Assembly (NCBI RefSeq): GCF_037975245.1
Contig: NC_092580.1
Span: forward strand, 30,932,001 to 30,992,000
Direction of reading: 5' to 3'
DNA length: 60,000 nucleotides
DNA from: Apostichopus japonicus
Taxonomy: Eukaryota > Echinodermata > Holothuroidea > Aspidochirotida > Stichopodidae
How positions within the stretch are numbered: position 1 is the first letter of the stretch; each line of letters starts with the position of its first letter. The notes beneath the pieces were generated by a model that searched no databases, was not told the DNA's origin, and saw only the letters and a program-made list of their open reading frames with translations. The translations under genes and the position numbers were made by a program. Positions 46,961 through 58,336 of this stretch are shown piece by piece.

Positions 46961-49782
46961 CATTGCGAAACACTATGCAAAATGGTCAACTTGCTCATAC
47001 ATACCAGTGTGAAGATTTGTAGTAATATTGTATACACAGTAACAGTACTATACCAGTGTGCACTCTTGGCTCATGTGCACCATACACATATTAATTACAA
47101 TTTCCATCTTCAGATATACTGTTAGAACAGTTGAACTGCAAGATTAAACATGACAGAATTCAGAGTTAATGTCTGGAGGTGGTAACCTGTAACATGTAGA
47201 TAATTATCTTTACTTAATCCATTCAGTTTATTTTCTCATGTGGTATAGGTTGCAGGGCTATATGTGCAAGTACTGTACATATACGTAGTATAGCATTGTA
47301 ATTTCACTGTGATGTCGTTTTTGTGGCTCAGCTGTCTCTCTGACTTATCGTATTGATGGAAATGTCTGATTTCTTCAGGCAAAAGGAAATGGTCATAACT
47401 ATTGCAATAAATAGTAAATATGGTCATTTAGTTTAATTTCAACGAAGGAGCTGGAAGCAATGAAAACCTGTCGTCAGTCCGTCTGTAAATTTACTTGAGG
47501 TTATATCAAACTGGAAACAACAACTGTTCTAAACGGTAACCATGGTGACATTCAGAGGGTTGCAATTATTGGCTTTAAATAGTAACAAGGGAGCAACAGT
47601 AAAGTTTCAGTTAATTACAGTTGAGGAGTGATGAATGGGACCATTATCTCAATAGAAGGGGGAAAAATTTAATGTTGAAACTTCAAGAAAAGAGCATAAA
47701 CCCCTATCCTAAGAGTATTTTCAGTTATAATTGGTCATGTAAAAAATCCTCTTGTAATCGTTGGTAGTAATTAGCTAAGGGCAGTAACATAACCATACAG
47801 GTCAAATCTAGCCAGTAGTTGATTTTGTCAAGCAGTGAACCCTGTCACTGTTTATAATAGTGGATTAAAAACTAATATGCGCAATGAAAATGATCTTGTG
47901 TTAGTTTCATTGTTATATTTTTCAAACCTCTTACTGTTCTGAGATTAAAAATATTTCATAATTATTAGTTACGCAGGATGATCTGTGTAGTCATCGCTAT
48001 GCAGATGCTAAAATATTCAACATTGTGGAAATTAGGCCGAGATTTTGCAACTATTAATTACACAGCGTGAAAAATGGCTTCTGCGATTATGAGTATATAA
48101 TCTAGTTTCACTGATTGCCATGCGTTACAGACATCAAGATGCTATGATGTTCCAGGTGACACTTTTGATGGAATAAATGATTAAATTTTGCATATTTTTC
48201 ATGTAATTGTAATCAATGCATCAGAGTAGTTAAACCTCGATTAAATTTTCTGTTTGAGTAGAGTCCTTAACGTTTTGGTTCTTATGTCACTTTTAATGTT
48301 TTATCCAGCCCATATGTCTAAATTTTGGAAATTGTAGTCCCCTTCACCACCTTCTCTTCATCCCTCCTTTCCTTTCGTCTCCATTTCCTCCCCCTCCCTC
48401 CCACTACCCCCCCTCCCTCCTACCACCCCCTCCACTGACTCTATCTCTCCACAATCCCGGTGGACTTTGATTCGGTATAATATTAGGAATCAAATCTTCT
48501 GTACATTGTAGTTATTGGAATGTAAAATTCAATAATCTTATAATCTAGATTCTTGATGATGCAGATGTAGTGTAGACTATATATACAGTTCCTCCATCAC
48601 CATTAAGATTACTAATACAGACATCTGTCTCTATCCCCACACGCATTAATATGTAAACAGTTTATCTGTATTAAAGCAGTGCACAAAGTGGCAAGCAAAT
48701 ATTTGTGCCAGGGTTATACAGCTTAAAATGAAAATGTCAAGCATTAGTTTCTGACGTTAAACAAGGTTAATGGGTTTCAGTAATAACTGAACTGGTTTAA
48801 TGCAATAGGTATATTTTTTCTCAGTAGACATTCATCGGTAAACCAAGGGCTTAAAAAAAAAATTGTTTTTAAATAATTTTTAATCCTGGACCAGTTTTCA
48901 AATGAAAAGTTTGATGTCATCGCACAAGCAAAGTGGACTGGACTGTGTTAGATATAGTTTACATATCTGTCTTAGGAACTATTCTGAAGATTTGGGTTGT
49001 ACAGTGGATGGTTAATGGTTTGACCATGCATGCAAGGAAGGTATAAGACTGCCATGGTTTGACATCCTGAGAGTGTTTTAAATTCAACGTACCAATTTGC
49101 TTGTCAGAATGTTGTCATACTTTACAAGTCTGTGAATCCTAAGCTGTATTGATGATCCATTTTTCCCTCCCTTTCACAATTTAATTTCACAGCTTCATTT
49201 TTTTTCTTTGTTTTTTTTTTGTGGGGGTGGGGGACGGGGTTTGTTTGCCCAGGGGTTTGTTTTCCATCAACTGATTTCTGATTTTCAAGCATCAATGGAA
49301 GGCGTAAAAGTGAAGTGAATTATTTTGCTTAAACTTATTGCATTGACAGATAAAAATCTTGGTAACACACCTTAAATTGATTATTGACGTCAAAGGAATG
49401 GTGGTTTGTTTACATTACAAATAAACTCAGTTGACGATCGCTGCGATTTTATCACTGTTCGTGCTAGTTCATAATTTACCTCATTTATCTCTGAACGGTC
49501 TCCTATAAATATGTACTTTCTACTTTCTAGTTTGTAATAAGTGGTAACATTTTGGCACTGCACCTGACCCCCCTCATTCTGAATCATCCTTTTCTGTTGT
49601 TCTTTTCTTTTGTTTTCTTGCCTGCATGAATTTAGACAATTGATGTACTAGTTTGACCATTCTAATCTATAAACAGACACTCCTAATTTTAACCAATCTA
49701 TAGAATTTTGCCAAGTAATATTTAGTAAATAAAAAATATAGTAGGAAATAAGCAATGTAGAAGGAGCAAAAGAATTGGATGT

Positions 49783-49880
49783 ATTTACTTCCCTCCTTGC
49801 TTATCTGTCTCCTCACAACCTTAGCACTCTTGTCCTACCATGCCTAGAATGAACTGGTATCCAAAGGTTTATGCAGTCTT
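49783..49880 (+). mobile_element. DIRS left-terminal fragment
   Basis: ATTTACTTCCCTCCTTGCTTATCTGTCTCCTCACAACCTTAGCAC... closely follows the intact element's first 70 bases, then diverges near CCTAGAATGAACTGGTA. Same orientation as the other left ends. Confidence 0.7.
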
Positions 49881-51410
49881 ATATATGCTGAATATACTTA
49901 GCTTATAATTAGTAAATCAGTGGGAAGCTAGAGAAACACCTTCCACTTTCCTCTTCCCCCTCTCTCCACCCCCCTCTCTCCTTCCTCCTCTCTCCTTCCC
50001 CCTCTCTCCATCCCCCTCACCCCCTAGGCTATTAATGATCAGGTAATGCAATGCCTAATGTAGTAAATGTCAGACTAGCTGATAAATAAATGTTCTCATT
50101 TCAAGAACCACAAAATAATCTCATAACTAAAGGAAATGATCTCTTTTCTATCCAATTCCTTTCCCCTTGCATACCATTAACGGAAGAGCTTTATATTTTA
50201 CCTGTTATTCTGATGTCGTCAGAATTCTTAGCGTCATTATAAACAGGATTTGAGGGGGCTGTAAGCGCAAAGGTGCTTCAGTCATCTCCTAGCTATGATT
50301 TTTCCTTCAATTTCAGTGTCAGACTAGTTACGAATAAATTGTCTTTAATAGCTGCTCAGGCCTCATTCCGTAGGATCGTACCCTCTGCTCTCCTGTTTCT
50401 CTCGACATATTAATTTAGAGAATCATCTAAAGTGAGCACCTCATTCAATTCCCTCCGTGTATGTGATGTTTTTACACATGGTAAATGGAAGTCACATAAT
50501 ATGACGAAACAGAGCTTTACCTCTACCTCAGAGCAATTTGTATGTGGGACACACTTAAACGACTTAGCATCATGAATCCGTCGGCTGTTGACTTTCCGTG
50601 AATCCTACGGCGAACCGGAAATTAAATCACTGACATGTAGGACTCTCTCCTGTTGCCTTGAATTAATGAGTCATGATTCTGCATAATGTTCGCAAAATGG
50701 AGATCTCTCTCTGTAAATTTTTGACACAGGTACCTGTGAAATGTTAAAGATGTCATTTTAATAGGAATATTATGACTCGATCTTAAAGAAAAATGTTGAA
50801 CGTTAATCATTTCAAATTCTTTGATGAATTGAAAATTATGGAATCCTGCTCTATTTAAGGTTTTGACCCGGCCTAGATGCTACCACAGAACTCGACCCCC
50901 ACAGGGTTTGACCTTGAATCAAATTCAAGGACGTTTCAGCGATTTTGGAATATTGTCAAAATCTCACAATTTCAGCTTTTGACCTATGAAGGAGACCAAA
51001 TTAATCAGAGAAATGTAGGGAGAAGTTGATTACTATAATTTTATGACAGGTGACACAAGTTTTGTTAAAAGCATGGTTAAATAGTCAATTTTGTCAGAAA
51101 ATTAGAGTAAAATACAAATTTTGCAACATTTCTATACATTTATTACACTCATCTTGTCAATTGTATTTTTCGTTGTTCTTTTCACAGTTCTTCCTTTTCA
51201 GCAAAATTCTTTAAAGGTCATCTCACTTTTAGTCATTTGCCATAGTGAATGCTTTATCAAATCTGGATTCTCATCTAGCCAATTCATATGAGGATAAAAT
51301 AATTTGCAGTTGCAGTTAGCATTGTAAACCAGATATTAAATATTACTAATGAAATTTGGTCAAATTTTTAATGGCTTTCATGTTTTTTAATTTTTGTTTA
51401 TTTCTTACAG

Positions 51411-51523
51411 GATAAACTCATCGGACAGCAGAAGCAGTCCTACTTTATTTCTGGCGGATGCACGTCGTTGGTGGCCGTCTTCCTCTTTGATAAACTTTAC
51501 ATTGCCAATGCTGGGGATTCCCG
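51411..51523 (+). CDS. PPM1H: PPM1H/J/M-type phosphatase, exon 4
   Basis: This 113-nt phase-0 exon after TTTCTTACAG encodes DKLIGQQKQSYFISGGCTSL... and KLYIANAGDSR. It corresponds to the human block 'SGGCTALIVICLLGKLYVANAGDSR'. SGG(C/T)T and ANAGDSR are standard PP2C core strands; the Asp of GDSR lies near the metal site. The last two bases (CG) are completed by an exon outside the window, and the donor is GTTAGT at 51524. The conserved 'AIII' continuation is not found to 60000, so the gene goes on to the right. Confidence 0.92.
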
Positions 51524-51928
51524 GTTAGTATAAATTTACTTCGTTCCCCACTTACCTGTCTCCCCACAACCTATGCGCCGCATTCTACCGTGTCTAGAAT
51601 ACCCTGGTAATCTTTTAACACTGTACACCCTCACTGGCCCTAATGGCCTTCCTTCATTTTTCTACCCACAAAGTGTCTCACTGTGTTTTTCGGAGTTAGA
51701 AAAATTTTCGCGAAATTCGCCTGGATTACCTTGGATTTATACTCTAGAAGTTTCCTATCAGGACTTCTGCACTTCCAAGGATCTTTTCCAGCCTGATAAG
51801 TATCCTTTTCTTGTAGGGAAGGGTGTTTTTGGGGGCTGTTTTTAGTGTACACTCTCGCCCATGCGTTCGTTTTTTCTTACGTAACGTTTTTAGGGTAACA
51901 GGTAGTAGCTCTGCGAGACTACTTCGTT

Positions 51929-52250
51929 CGTTGCCTATACCGCCTTGTTTATGCGGATAGGCATATTTTTTCGTATGTACATGTTTCAGCTTTTCTTACT
52001 TTCAAAAATAAGATGTTTTGCTTGTTTCATGTACCTTCGTTACTTCTTACGCTTTTGTGTGGGTTTTCCCCTTTGTAGCGTAATTTGTAGCGTTGCCTAT
52101 ACCGCCTTGTTTACGCGGATAGGCATGTTTTTCCGTATGTACATGTGTTTCAGCTTTTCTTACTTAGCATAAGATGTTTTGCTATCATGTACTTCGTTAA
52201 TTTTTACGCTTTCAGTGTGGGTTTTCACTTTTTGTAGCGTAGTTGTAGCC
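51929..52250. repeat. tandem leader repeat with hairpins in the decayed DIRS
   Basis: Two 162-bp copies, each opening CGTTGCCTATACCGCCTTG. GCCTAT-A-CCGC ... GCGG-ATAGGC forms a hairpin in both copies (51932-51961 and 52094-52123). Related hairpins with other sequences occur near 52408-52437, 52565-52590 and 52733-52765. Confidence 0.75.
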
Positions 52251-53032
52251 ACGTTCCGATATCTCCTAACTAGTCGAGATAGTCGGCTCGTTTCGTTGTT
52301 TTTCATGTTAAGACGGGAGTATCCTTGATTTCATATATTGTTGTATATTTTCATGTTTCCTCCAGTTGTTGCTACGTGCGCTCCCTGAGTCTCATGACTT
52401 GGGGTGTACCTCGTAGCCTTGTTCCCCCCTCCGCTGGTTCGCGGTTAGGGGGTTCTCTCCCTTATATACATGTTTCGTCCTTTTTACAAGTTTTAAGATG
52501 CATATTCGTTTAGTTACGTTGCTTCCATATGTCGGAAGTGTTTCTCCTTGTAACGTATCTTGTAAGCCGCGAACTCCTATCCAATACTAGGCGGATAGGC
52601 GGTTCGATTACGTTGTTGTTGTTTCTTGTTTGAACCTTCATATATTTGTACATATTTTCATGTTTCTCCATGGGTTTCGCTACTCGTGCCCCTCATAACT
52701 GTCGGGAGTTTCACTTGGGGCGTATCTCGTAGCCTTGTTCCTCCCTTCCCGCTCTGTACGCGGATAGAGGGGTTCTCTCCCTTGTATACATGCTTGATGC
52801 TTCGTCCTTTTCCTTCATGTATTCTAGTTACATGTTCGCTTCTAAGTGTGGGAAGTTTTTCACTTTTGTAGCGTACCTTGTAAGCCGCGAGCCTCTAGCG
52901 GGGCGCGTTGTTTTTGTCACGTAACTTTACTCTCTGTTAGCATACTCCCACCCTACTTCCTCCTTATAGTCGTTCCGTTTGATACGTTAGACTATTCGCC
53001 GTTAGTCTCTCCTTAACGTGGGTTTCTCAGAC

Positions 53033-53838
53033 ATGTCTCGAAGCCGCCTTAAATGTGTGAACTGTTCCGAGACCTCTGTCTAGTCTGTTTTGTTTTCACA
53101 CCAGACAGTGGCAGCACATCGACACCTGGCTAGCAGGCCGGGACAGGTTAGATCTATCACCGAACCCACAGTTCCCCTGGAGGGAATCGGAGGAGAGACA
53201 GGAGATGAAGAGGAAGTGAGAGAGTTGGTGGGAGTTGAGATGGAGAGAGGCCAGGAGAGGGCCGGAGAAGAGAGAGAGAGAGATGGAGATTTTGCCACCC
53301 AAGGTGCCGGCGTTGTCCTGATGTACCACCAAGGGCTAGGGCAAGGGCAAGGCTCAAGGCTAACCAAAAGCCCATGTGAGAGAGAGAGAGAGAGATGGAG
53401 ATTTTGCCACCCAAGGTGCCGGCGTTGTCCGGATGTACCACCAAGGGCAAGGGCAAGGCTCAAGGCCAACCAAAAGCCCATGTGAGAGAGAGAGAGATGG
53501 AGATTTTGCCACCCAAGGTGCCGGCGTTGTCCGGATGTACCACCAAGGGTTAGGGCAAGGGCAAGGCTCAAGGCCAACCAAAAGCCCATGACAAAGACGG
53601 CCAGAGCGGAGAGTCCGTCCGGGTCGCAGAGAGCGGCACCCGTTGTGCGCGCAAAGAGAGGGGCTCCGGAGAGCCAGGGTCCGGCGAGACCTTAGAAGGA
53701 GCCTGGAACAGACGTTCCCCTCCGACCCAAGGAAGGCTAGGCTCAAGGCCAATAAAAAGCCCATTAGAAGTTCTGACCGGAACGGACGGAATGTCCGGGT
53801 TGAGGAGAGTGGTACCCGGCGTGGTACGCACACAGAGA
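53033..53838 (+). pseudogene. broken gag of the decayed DIRS, 5' part
   Basis: It starts like the intact gag (MSRSRLKCVNCS against MSRNQLKCVSCS) but has lost most of the cysteine cluster and hits a stop at 53081-53083. The frame then shifts: residues equivalent to DPCLVC...FSPTQWQ are readable in another phase near 53070-53115. From about 53265 a unit of about 110 bp (GAGAGAGAGATGGAGATTTTGCCACCC...) is repeated three times. It is non-functional as a gag gene. Confidence 0.8.
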
Positions 53839-54734
53839 TACAGTACCGCTTTTAAGTAAATGAGAAAACCGCGCTCTTAATCGCGCTCTGTGCGTTTAAA
53901 CCGCGCTCTATCTTTTGTTAAAACCCGCATTGAAATGCAGTTAATTGCGGGGAACTGTTTATCAGAGCGCAGATTCCGTCGGAAGGCTTCCCTAATTCTA
54001 TTCATGCCAGCTAAAAGTGTGAAGTTCATTGTTACCGTCAGACGGTCAATGGCTGTAATCCTACTTAATTCCTTCCAATCCGGTAACAAAAGAATATCGA
54101 TCGTCGCCGGCAGAAAGAAGACCGAGGGTTTATACTCGGCCAAGGGAAGGGATAGTGTATAAGCACGTATCTTATACTGTTTAAATTCAACGTACAATAC
54201 AAATGCTCAAGTGGGAGCAAAACAGTTGGTTTGATGAGTGAAACGTTAGCAAACAGAATTCCCGCGATTGCTGCGAACAATAAAAATTGCAGATTAAGTG
54301 AAAGCCGAATTGATCATTTCTCGGGGCTAGAACAGTACAGTATAATGTTCTTGCAAGTAATACGGGCTATTCGCGCACATGTTACATTACGGAACTGAGT
54401 TGGTACTCAGTTGTATACCGCACTGAGACATTGCACGTTGTCACTGCCCTTGGAATTCTCAAAGTATACAGCTTCACGGGCACTGTTCAAGACAACACTT
54501 CAAACGTTTTTGCACGTTCTCATTTAGTATGCATCGGCCGATCCTACCTCTAAGCCTACATCAAAAGTTACGCCGTATACACCTCGCAAGAAAACCACGA
54601 TAACCTTAAATGAAAAAACAATACTTTGCACTTGAAGATTTGACTTCCCTCAAAATGCAATGATAAGGTCTACCCCCAGTACTTCTTGATACATTGAGTT
54701 TCCAATTACTAGTCAAAATATTTTCTGAAAAAAA

Positions 54735-55255
54735 GTACGATATTTTTCACAAAAATTGATGATTAGATAAGTGCTTCCTCACAATCAACGAGCCGCCCCG
54801 AATTCGCTCCGCTTACGTAAAACTTCTATATATATTGCACGTGGAAAACCCGAGTTTTTACACACAGAATTCCCATTGACATTGGTCACGGAACATAAGT
54901 AGGTCATCGACATTCGAACTTGGCAACTTGCCCAAGTTCATTGCACCATGGGAACAACACAACAAATTGTACATGATTGTACATTTTCTAAAAAACGTAC
55001 GATATTTTTCAAAAAAATTGATGGTTAGATAAGTGCTTCCTCACAATCAACGAGCCGCCCCGAATTCGTTCCGCTTACGTAAAACTTCTATATATATTGC
55101 ACGTGGAAAACCCGAGTTTTTACACACAGAATTCCCATTGACATTGGTCACGGAACATAAGTAGGTCATCGACATTCGAACTTGGCAACTTGCCCAAGTT
55201 CATTGCACCATGGCAACGACACAACAAATTGTACATGATTGTACATTTTCCCGCC
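54735..55255. repeat. 262-bp tandem duplication inside the transposon
   Basis: Copies begin at 54735 and 54997 and are nearly identical (GTACGATATTTTTCA, GATTAGATAAGTGCTTCCTC or close, CATTGACATTGGTCACGGAA), indicating a recent event. Confidence 0.93.
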
Positions 55256-56101
55256 ATCTGGACGCCAAGTTATAACTTTTGGTGTAATATGCAAATTATG
55301 AATGGTAGTGTACCGCGCGGTTAAAACTTAAACTATTGCGACACACACAAATTCTGTGTGTTGTAGAAGTAACTTTTGTTTCAAATGTAAAGTACTGTAT
55401 GGTAGGCCTACTATAATTTATAAAAGACGGTTTTCCTCAGGCGATAGGGAAAAGGGATGTTTTGGTGAACTCGATCTCTTTAGTACTTGGATACTTAAAA
55501 TGACCATGTACATGTAGTTTCTATTTCTCTTTAGTAAGCTCTAATCATCATTTTTATCCTTTGCGGATCTTTATTGGAATAAATTCGAAATGTATTGCTT
55601 GACGCCAGTATTTAACGGTAAGCATTTCTTAAATTGTCGACTGAGCTTCAAAATCCATTTTCAAACAAGTCTGTTAATTTTCATGATGGTTTTATAAAAA
55701 ATCGACATACAGCTAGGGAACAAAAGCTGTTCTATAGTATCCAAATAAAATACATGTTTCTCGTACTGAGATCTGAAAAACGGGCGGCCATTTTTCTTCT
55801 TTTCATGCGCTGCTACTAGTTTGGAATATGTTCCAACCTTTACAAAATAATTTTTAAGGATAGTTTAGATTTCTTGTAATCCGAAAAGAAACTCGGGAAT
55901 CAGGAAAAAAGGAGGCCCATCAATTGCGCGGACGAGAAACATGTTTTGAATTTAACCGGCCCTGCTTCAAATTTGTTGGGTGGAAGTTCTTTTTTCTTTT
56001 CATTCTGCTGGAACCAATGGTAATTTATATAAAAAATTCACACAAGAAACGCTTAGTAACACTTTATTATTTCTTCAAAATGTTGCCAACTATTTAAAGT
56101 A

Positions 56102-56419
56102 AACTTATCCTCCGTCATAACAGAAATAAGACCTGAAGTTGTGCTGTCGTCTCTTTCTGAACAGGGAGATCCATGTGGTCTTGCCAGATATTTAATGCGT
56201 AAAATATTTACACCATATGAGCTTTTAAATTGTAATGTTAATGGGATTAAGAAAAATGCACTTAATAAGGATAGGGTATTTGCAATTAGGAAATGTATTA
56301 TGGAGCAGTTTCATGTACCACTTCACATTCAGAAAAGAGTTTGGGGACAGTGCGTTAAAAAGATGGACACAGCCAACAGAAATGCTAAGAGATACTTAGC
56401 AATGGCAGTCAAATCTTGA
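56102..56419 (+). CDS. BEN-domain-like open frame in the transposon
   Basis: The recognisable peptide runs from about 56126 to the TGA at 56417-56419. It reads LARYLMRKIFTPYELLNCNV, then NG, KKNALNKDRVFAIRKCIMEQ, and ends in a basic stretch (KRVWGQCVKKMDTANR). This is the layout of BEN domains: a helical 'LxxxLFTxxEL' segment, then '(N/S)xxG...xALDxxKxxAI' and a basic final helix. BEN domains bind DNA and chromatin partners. No ATG lies at the start of the frame, and an acceptor-like CTGAACAG at 56165 suggests a final exon. It is either transposon-encoded or captured from a host gene; domain assignment is from pattern only. Confidence 0.5.
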   Translation, partial: NLSSVITEIRPEVVLSSLSEQGDPCGLARYLMRKIFTPYELLNCNVNGIKKNALNKDRVFAIRKCIMEQFHVPLHIQKRVWGQCVKKMDTANRNAKRYLAMAVKS

Positions 56420-57021
56420 AGTACAGTATTTTTTGGTATATTCCATTTTCCTTTTTTTTTGTCATCATATATTTAAGTTATTCTTGATGTGAAACCTTTG
56501 AAGACTGTAGTCAAAAAGAACTACATGTTAATTTTGATCCCTTGCATGGTAATTTTAATATTTTACTTATTGTATTTTTCAATGTTGTTGGCTTTGTAAG
56601 TGCAATGTTTCCTAGTCTAATAGACAGTGTGTTGCTTTTAGTTTGCTTCTCTAAGGGTAACACTGTTGAACTGTTTTCTTTTATAGTATTAATTTATTTG
56701 CTTTGTGAGTGCAAAGCTTCCTAGCCTAATGTGTGCCTAACTTTTCTTTTAGAATTTTTAAAAGATTTACAGAAAATACAGACTGTTTGTTTCTTTTTAG
56801 TTTGCATTTCTAAGCTTTAACAATGTTGCATGATTATTCTTATTTTATAATAATTTGCTTTTTTTTAAAACAAGCATTTGTGAATTCTTTTTCATTTTGG
56901 TTTCCAGGATATAACTACAATTATTCTCTTTACAACTCCTTTCAGTTAGTGACAACCTTTGCATTTGTAAGCCTATGAACAGAACTCTATAAAAAATAAA
57001 ATAAAATCAGTGCAACGTTTC

Positions 57022-57491
57022 CTGGCCTAATGTGCCTAAAGTTCACACAAAACGCGGGGCCTAATGTTACTACTTAAAATGATATGTTACCCCGAAAGGA
57101 TAAGGCACGAAGTTTCCTTCTTGCTTTTTATTACTTCTGGTAACCATAACATATTGGGGAATAAAATAAAAACGTATAAAAAAGGTTTTGCCCTTCAACA
57201 CGAAACTATTCTCGTTTAAAACTTTCAGTCGAAGTCGTGAACTTCGTACTCGTACACTGGCCTAATGTGCCTAAACTCAACACAAAACGCGAGGCCTAAT
57301 GTTACTACAAAAAATGGTCCGTTAATATTACGGCGAAAGGATAAGACACAAAGTTTCCTTCTTGCTTTTTATTACTTCTGGTTACCAGAACATATCGGGG
57401 AATAAAATAAACACGTATTAAAAGGTTTTGCCCTTCAACACGAAACTATTCTCGATTAAAACTTTCTTTCCGTCAAAGTTGGTAAACTTCG
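57022..57491. repeat. 235-bp tandem duplication inside the transposon
   Basis: Copies start at 57022 and 57257 with CTGGCCTAATGTGCCTAAA and continue through AAAGTTTCCTTCTTGC or a close form, then GGTTTTGCCCTTCAACACGA. They are more diverged than the 262-bp pair. Confidence 0.9.
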
Positions 57492-57750
57492 TTTAAAATT
57501 GTGATGTTTATAACGGGTGTTGGTTACAAGCGATAGGTTTACACTACCTCCACGCTATGAATAGCGTTGTATCGATCGGTTCACTCCCGTTGTGTCGGTA
57601 GTGAATAGCGAGCGAGGGGAATTCGCGTTCCTTTGTTTGGAACGCGGGGAAATCGCGTTCCTTTATTTGGAGCGCGGTTAAGTACAGTTAAGCTGCGTTT
57701 TGCGCTGAATCGCGCTAATCTCTTCCAATTTACTTAAAAGCGGTACTGTA

Positions 57751-58336
57751 GGCTCCGGGAGCCCGAGTCCGGCGAGAGAGGCCGGAGGAGAGAGAGAGAG
57801 AGGAGAAAGAGATATTGCCCCCCAAGGTCCCAGCACCGTCCGGATTCTATGACCAAGGGGGAAGGCAAGGGCAAGGCTCAAGGCCAATAAATAGCCCATT
57901 TGAAATTCCGACCGGAATGGACAGAATGTCCGGGTCGAGAGGAGTGGTACCCGCCTAGGTACGCACACAGAGATGGGCTTCGGGGGCCCGGGTCCAACGA
58001 GACCATGGGTCCAGCGAGACCTCACAGGGAGTGCGGAACCGAGGTTCCACTCCGGATCCCAGGAGTCGGTCCCGGAGCCGGGAACCGATGAGATCAACAA
58101 CTGCTGGGCCCCCAGAACGGGGTAGTAAGGGCAAACGCCCAATCCAAAAGGAAAGTCGGCTGGAGCGAGGTTCCCACGGCAAACGGAGATATACTTATCC
58201 CCAGCCTCAAAGTTAATCCCGCCTCCAAGAGGGGGAAGAGTCTCTTTCATCAGGGGAGTGTTGCCCCCCGGAACTAGCAGCTTGAGCTGCGACGACAGGT
58301 TTGAATCAATTGCGGAAAGACACTGCAATCGCTACA
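57751..58336 (+). pseudogene. broken gag of the decayed DIRS, continuation after the transposon
   Basis: It continues the gag repeat (GGCTCCGGGAGCCCGAGTCC) and repeats the block GGCTCAAGGCCAATAAA...GAATGTCCGGGT seen at 53730-53800. It ends with codons for CDDRFESIAERHCNRYT at about 58286-58336, matching CYDRFEAIADKNRWT of the intact gag. Sequence beyond shows no RT or recombinase, so the element is truncated here. Confidence 0.8.

Larger units (their letters stand above)
16600..51410 (+). other. intron 3 of the PPM1H-like gene (34.8 kb)
   Basis: GTGAGT donor at 16600, TTTCTTACAG acceptor at 51401-51410, phase 0 on both sides. It holds one intact DIRS retrotransposon, fragments of others, Penelope-like pieces, a MITE, a SINE and satellites, all listed separately. 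In the stretches between them (16600-19600, 21200-22700, 23010-27480, 29400-30900, 32100-34970, 42080-45600, 46960-49780, 49880-51410) I see only AT-rich unique sequence with short pyrimidine-rich runs (near 32911, 48350-48440, 49940-50030). No nested gene is supported. Confidence 0.75.
51534..53838 (+). mobile_element. decayed second DIRS, left terminus, leader and gag start
   Basis: It starts ATTTACTTCGTTCCCCACTT, aligned with the intact element's 35543 end, only 10 bp after the exon 4 donor. The leader matches in order (TGATAAGTATCCTTTT, AAGGGTG/AGGGAGGG...GGGGGCTGTTTT). It then carries expanded leader repeats: about 162-bp units at 51929 and 52091, and about 308-bp units near 52330 and 52640. 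The gag start lies at 53033. The part beyond 53838 is displaced by a transposon and resumes at 57751. Confidence 0.85.
53841..57748. mobile_element. 3.9-kb DNA transposon with 21-bp TIRs and TA target duplication
   Basis: The ends are perfect 21-bp inverted repeats starting CAGTACCGCTTTTAAGTAAA, flanked by TA on both sides (53839-53840 and 57749-57750). Removing it rejoins a gag repeat that reads like the neighbouring uninterrupted unit at 57963 (CACACAGAGAT-GGGCT). Subterminal AACCGCGCTC words occur at 53867 and 53899, and in inverse at 57670. TA duplication and CAGT ends fit the Tc1/mariner superfamily or another TA-targeting group. I find no DDE/D transposase, but there is a BEN-like frame at 56141-56419. 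Confidence 0.85.

Noticed and set aside
53080-53833. Several minus-strand frames of 78-169 codons rich in LSLALAL
   Set aside because: By-products of the tandem gag repeat in the decayed DIRS; the repeated peptide follows the DNA repeat exactly.
57678-58328. 216-codon minus-strand frame
   Set aside because: Reverse strand of the degraded gag segment; the + strand shows clear gag similarity.
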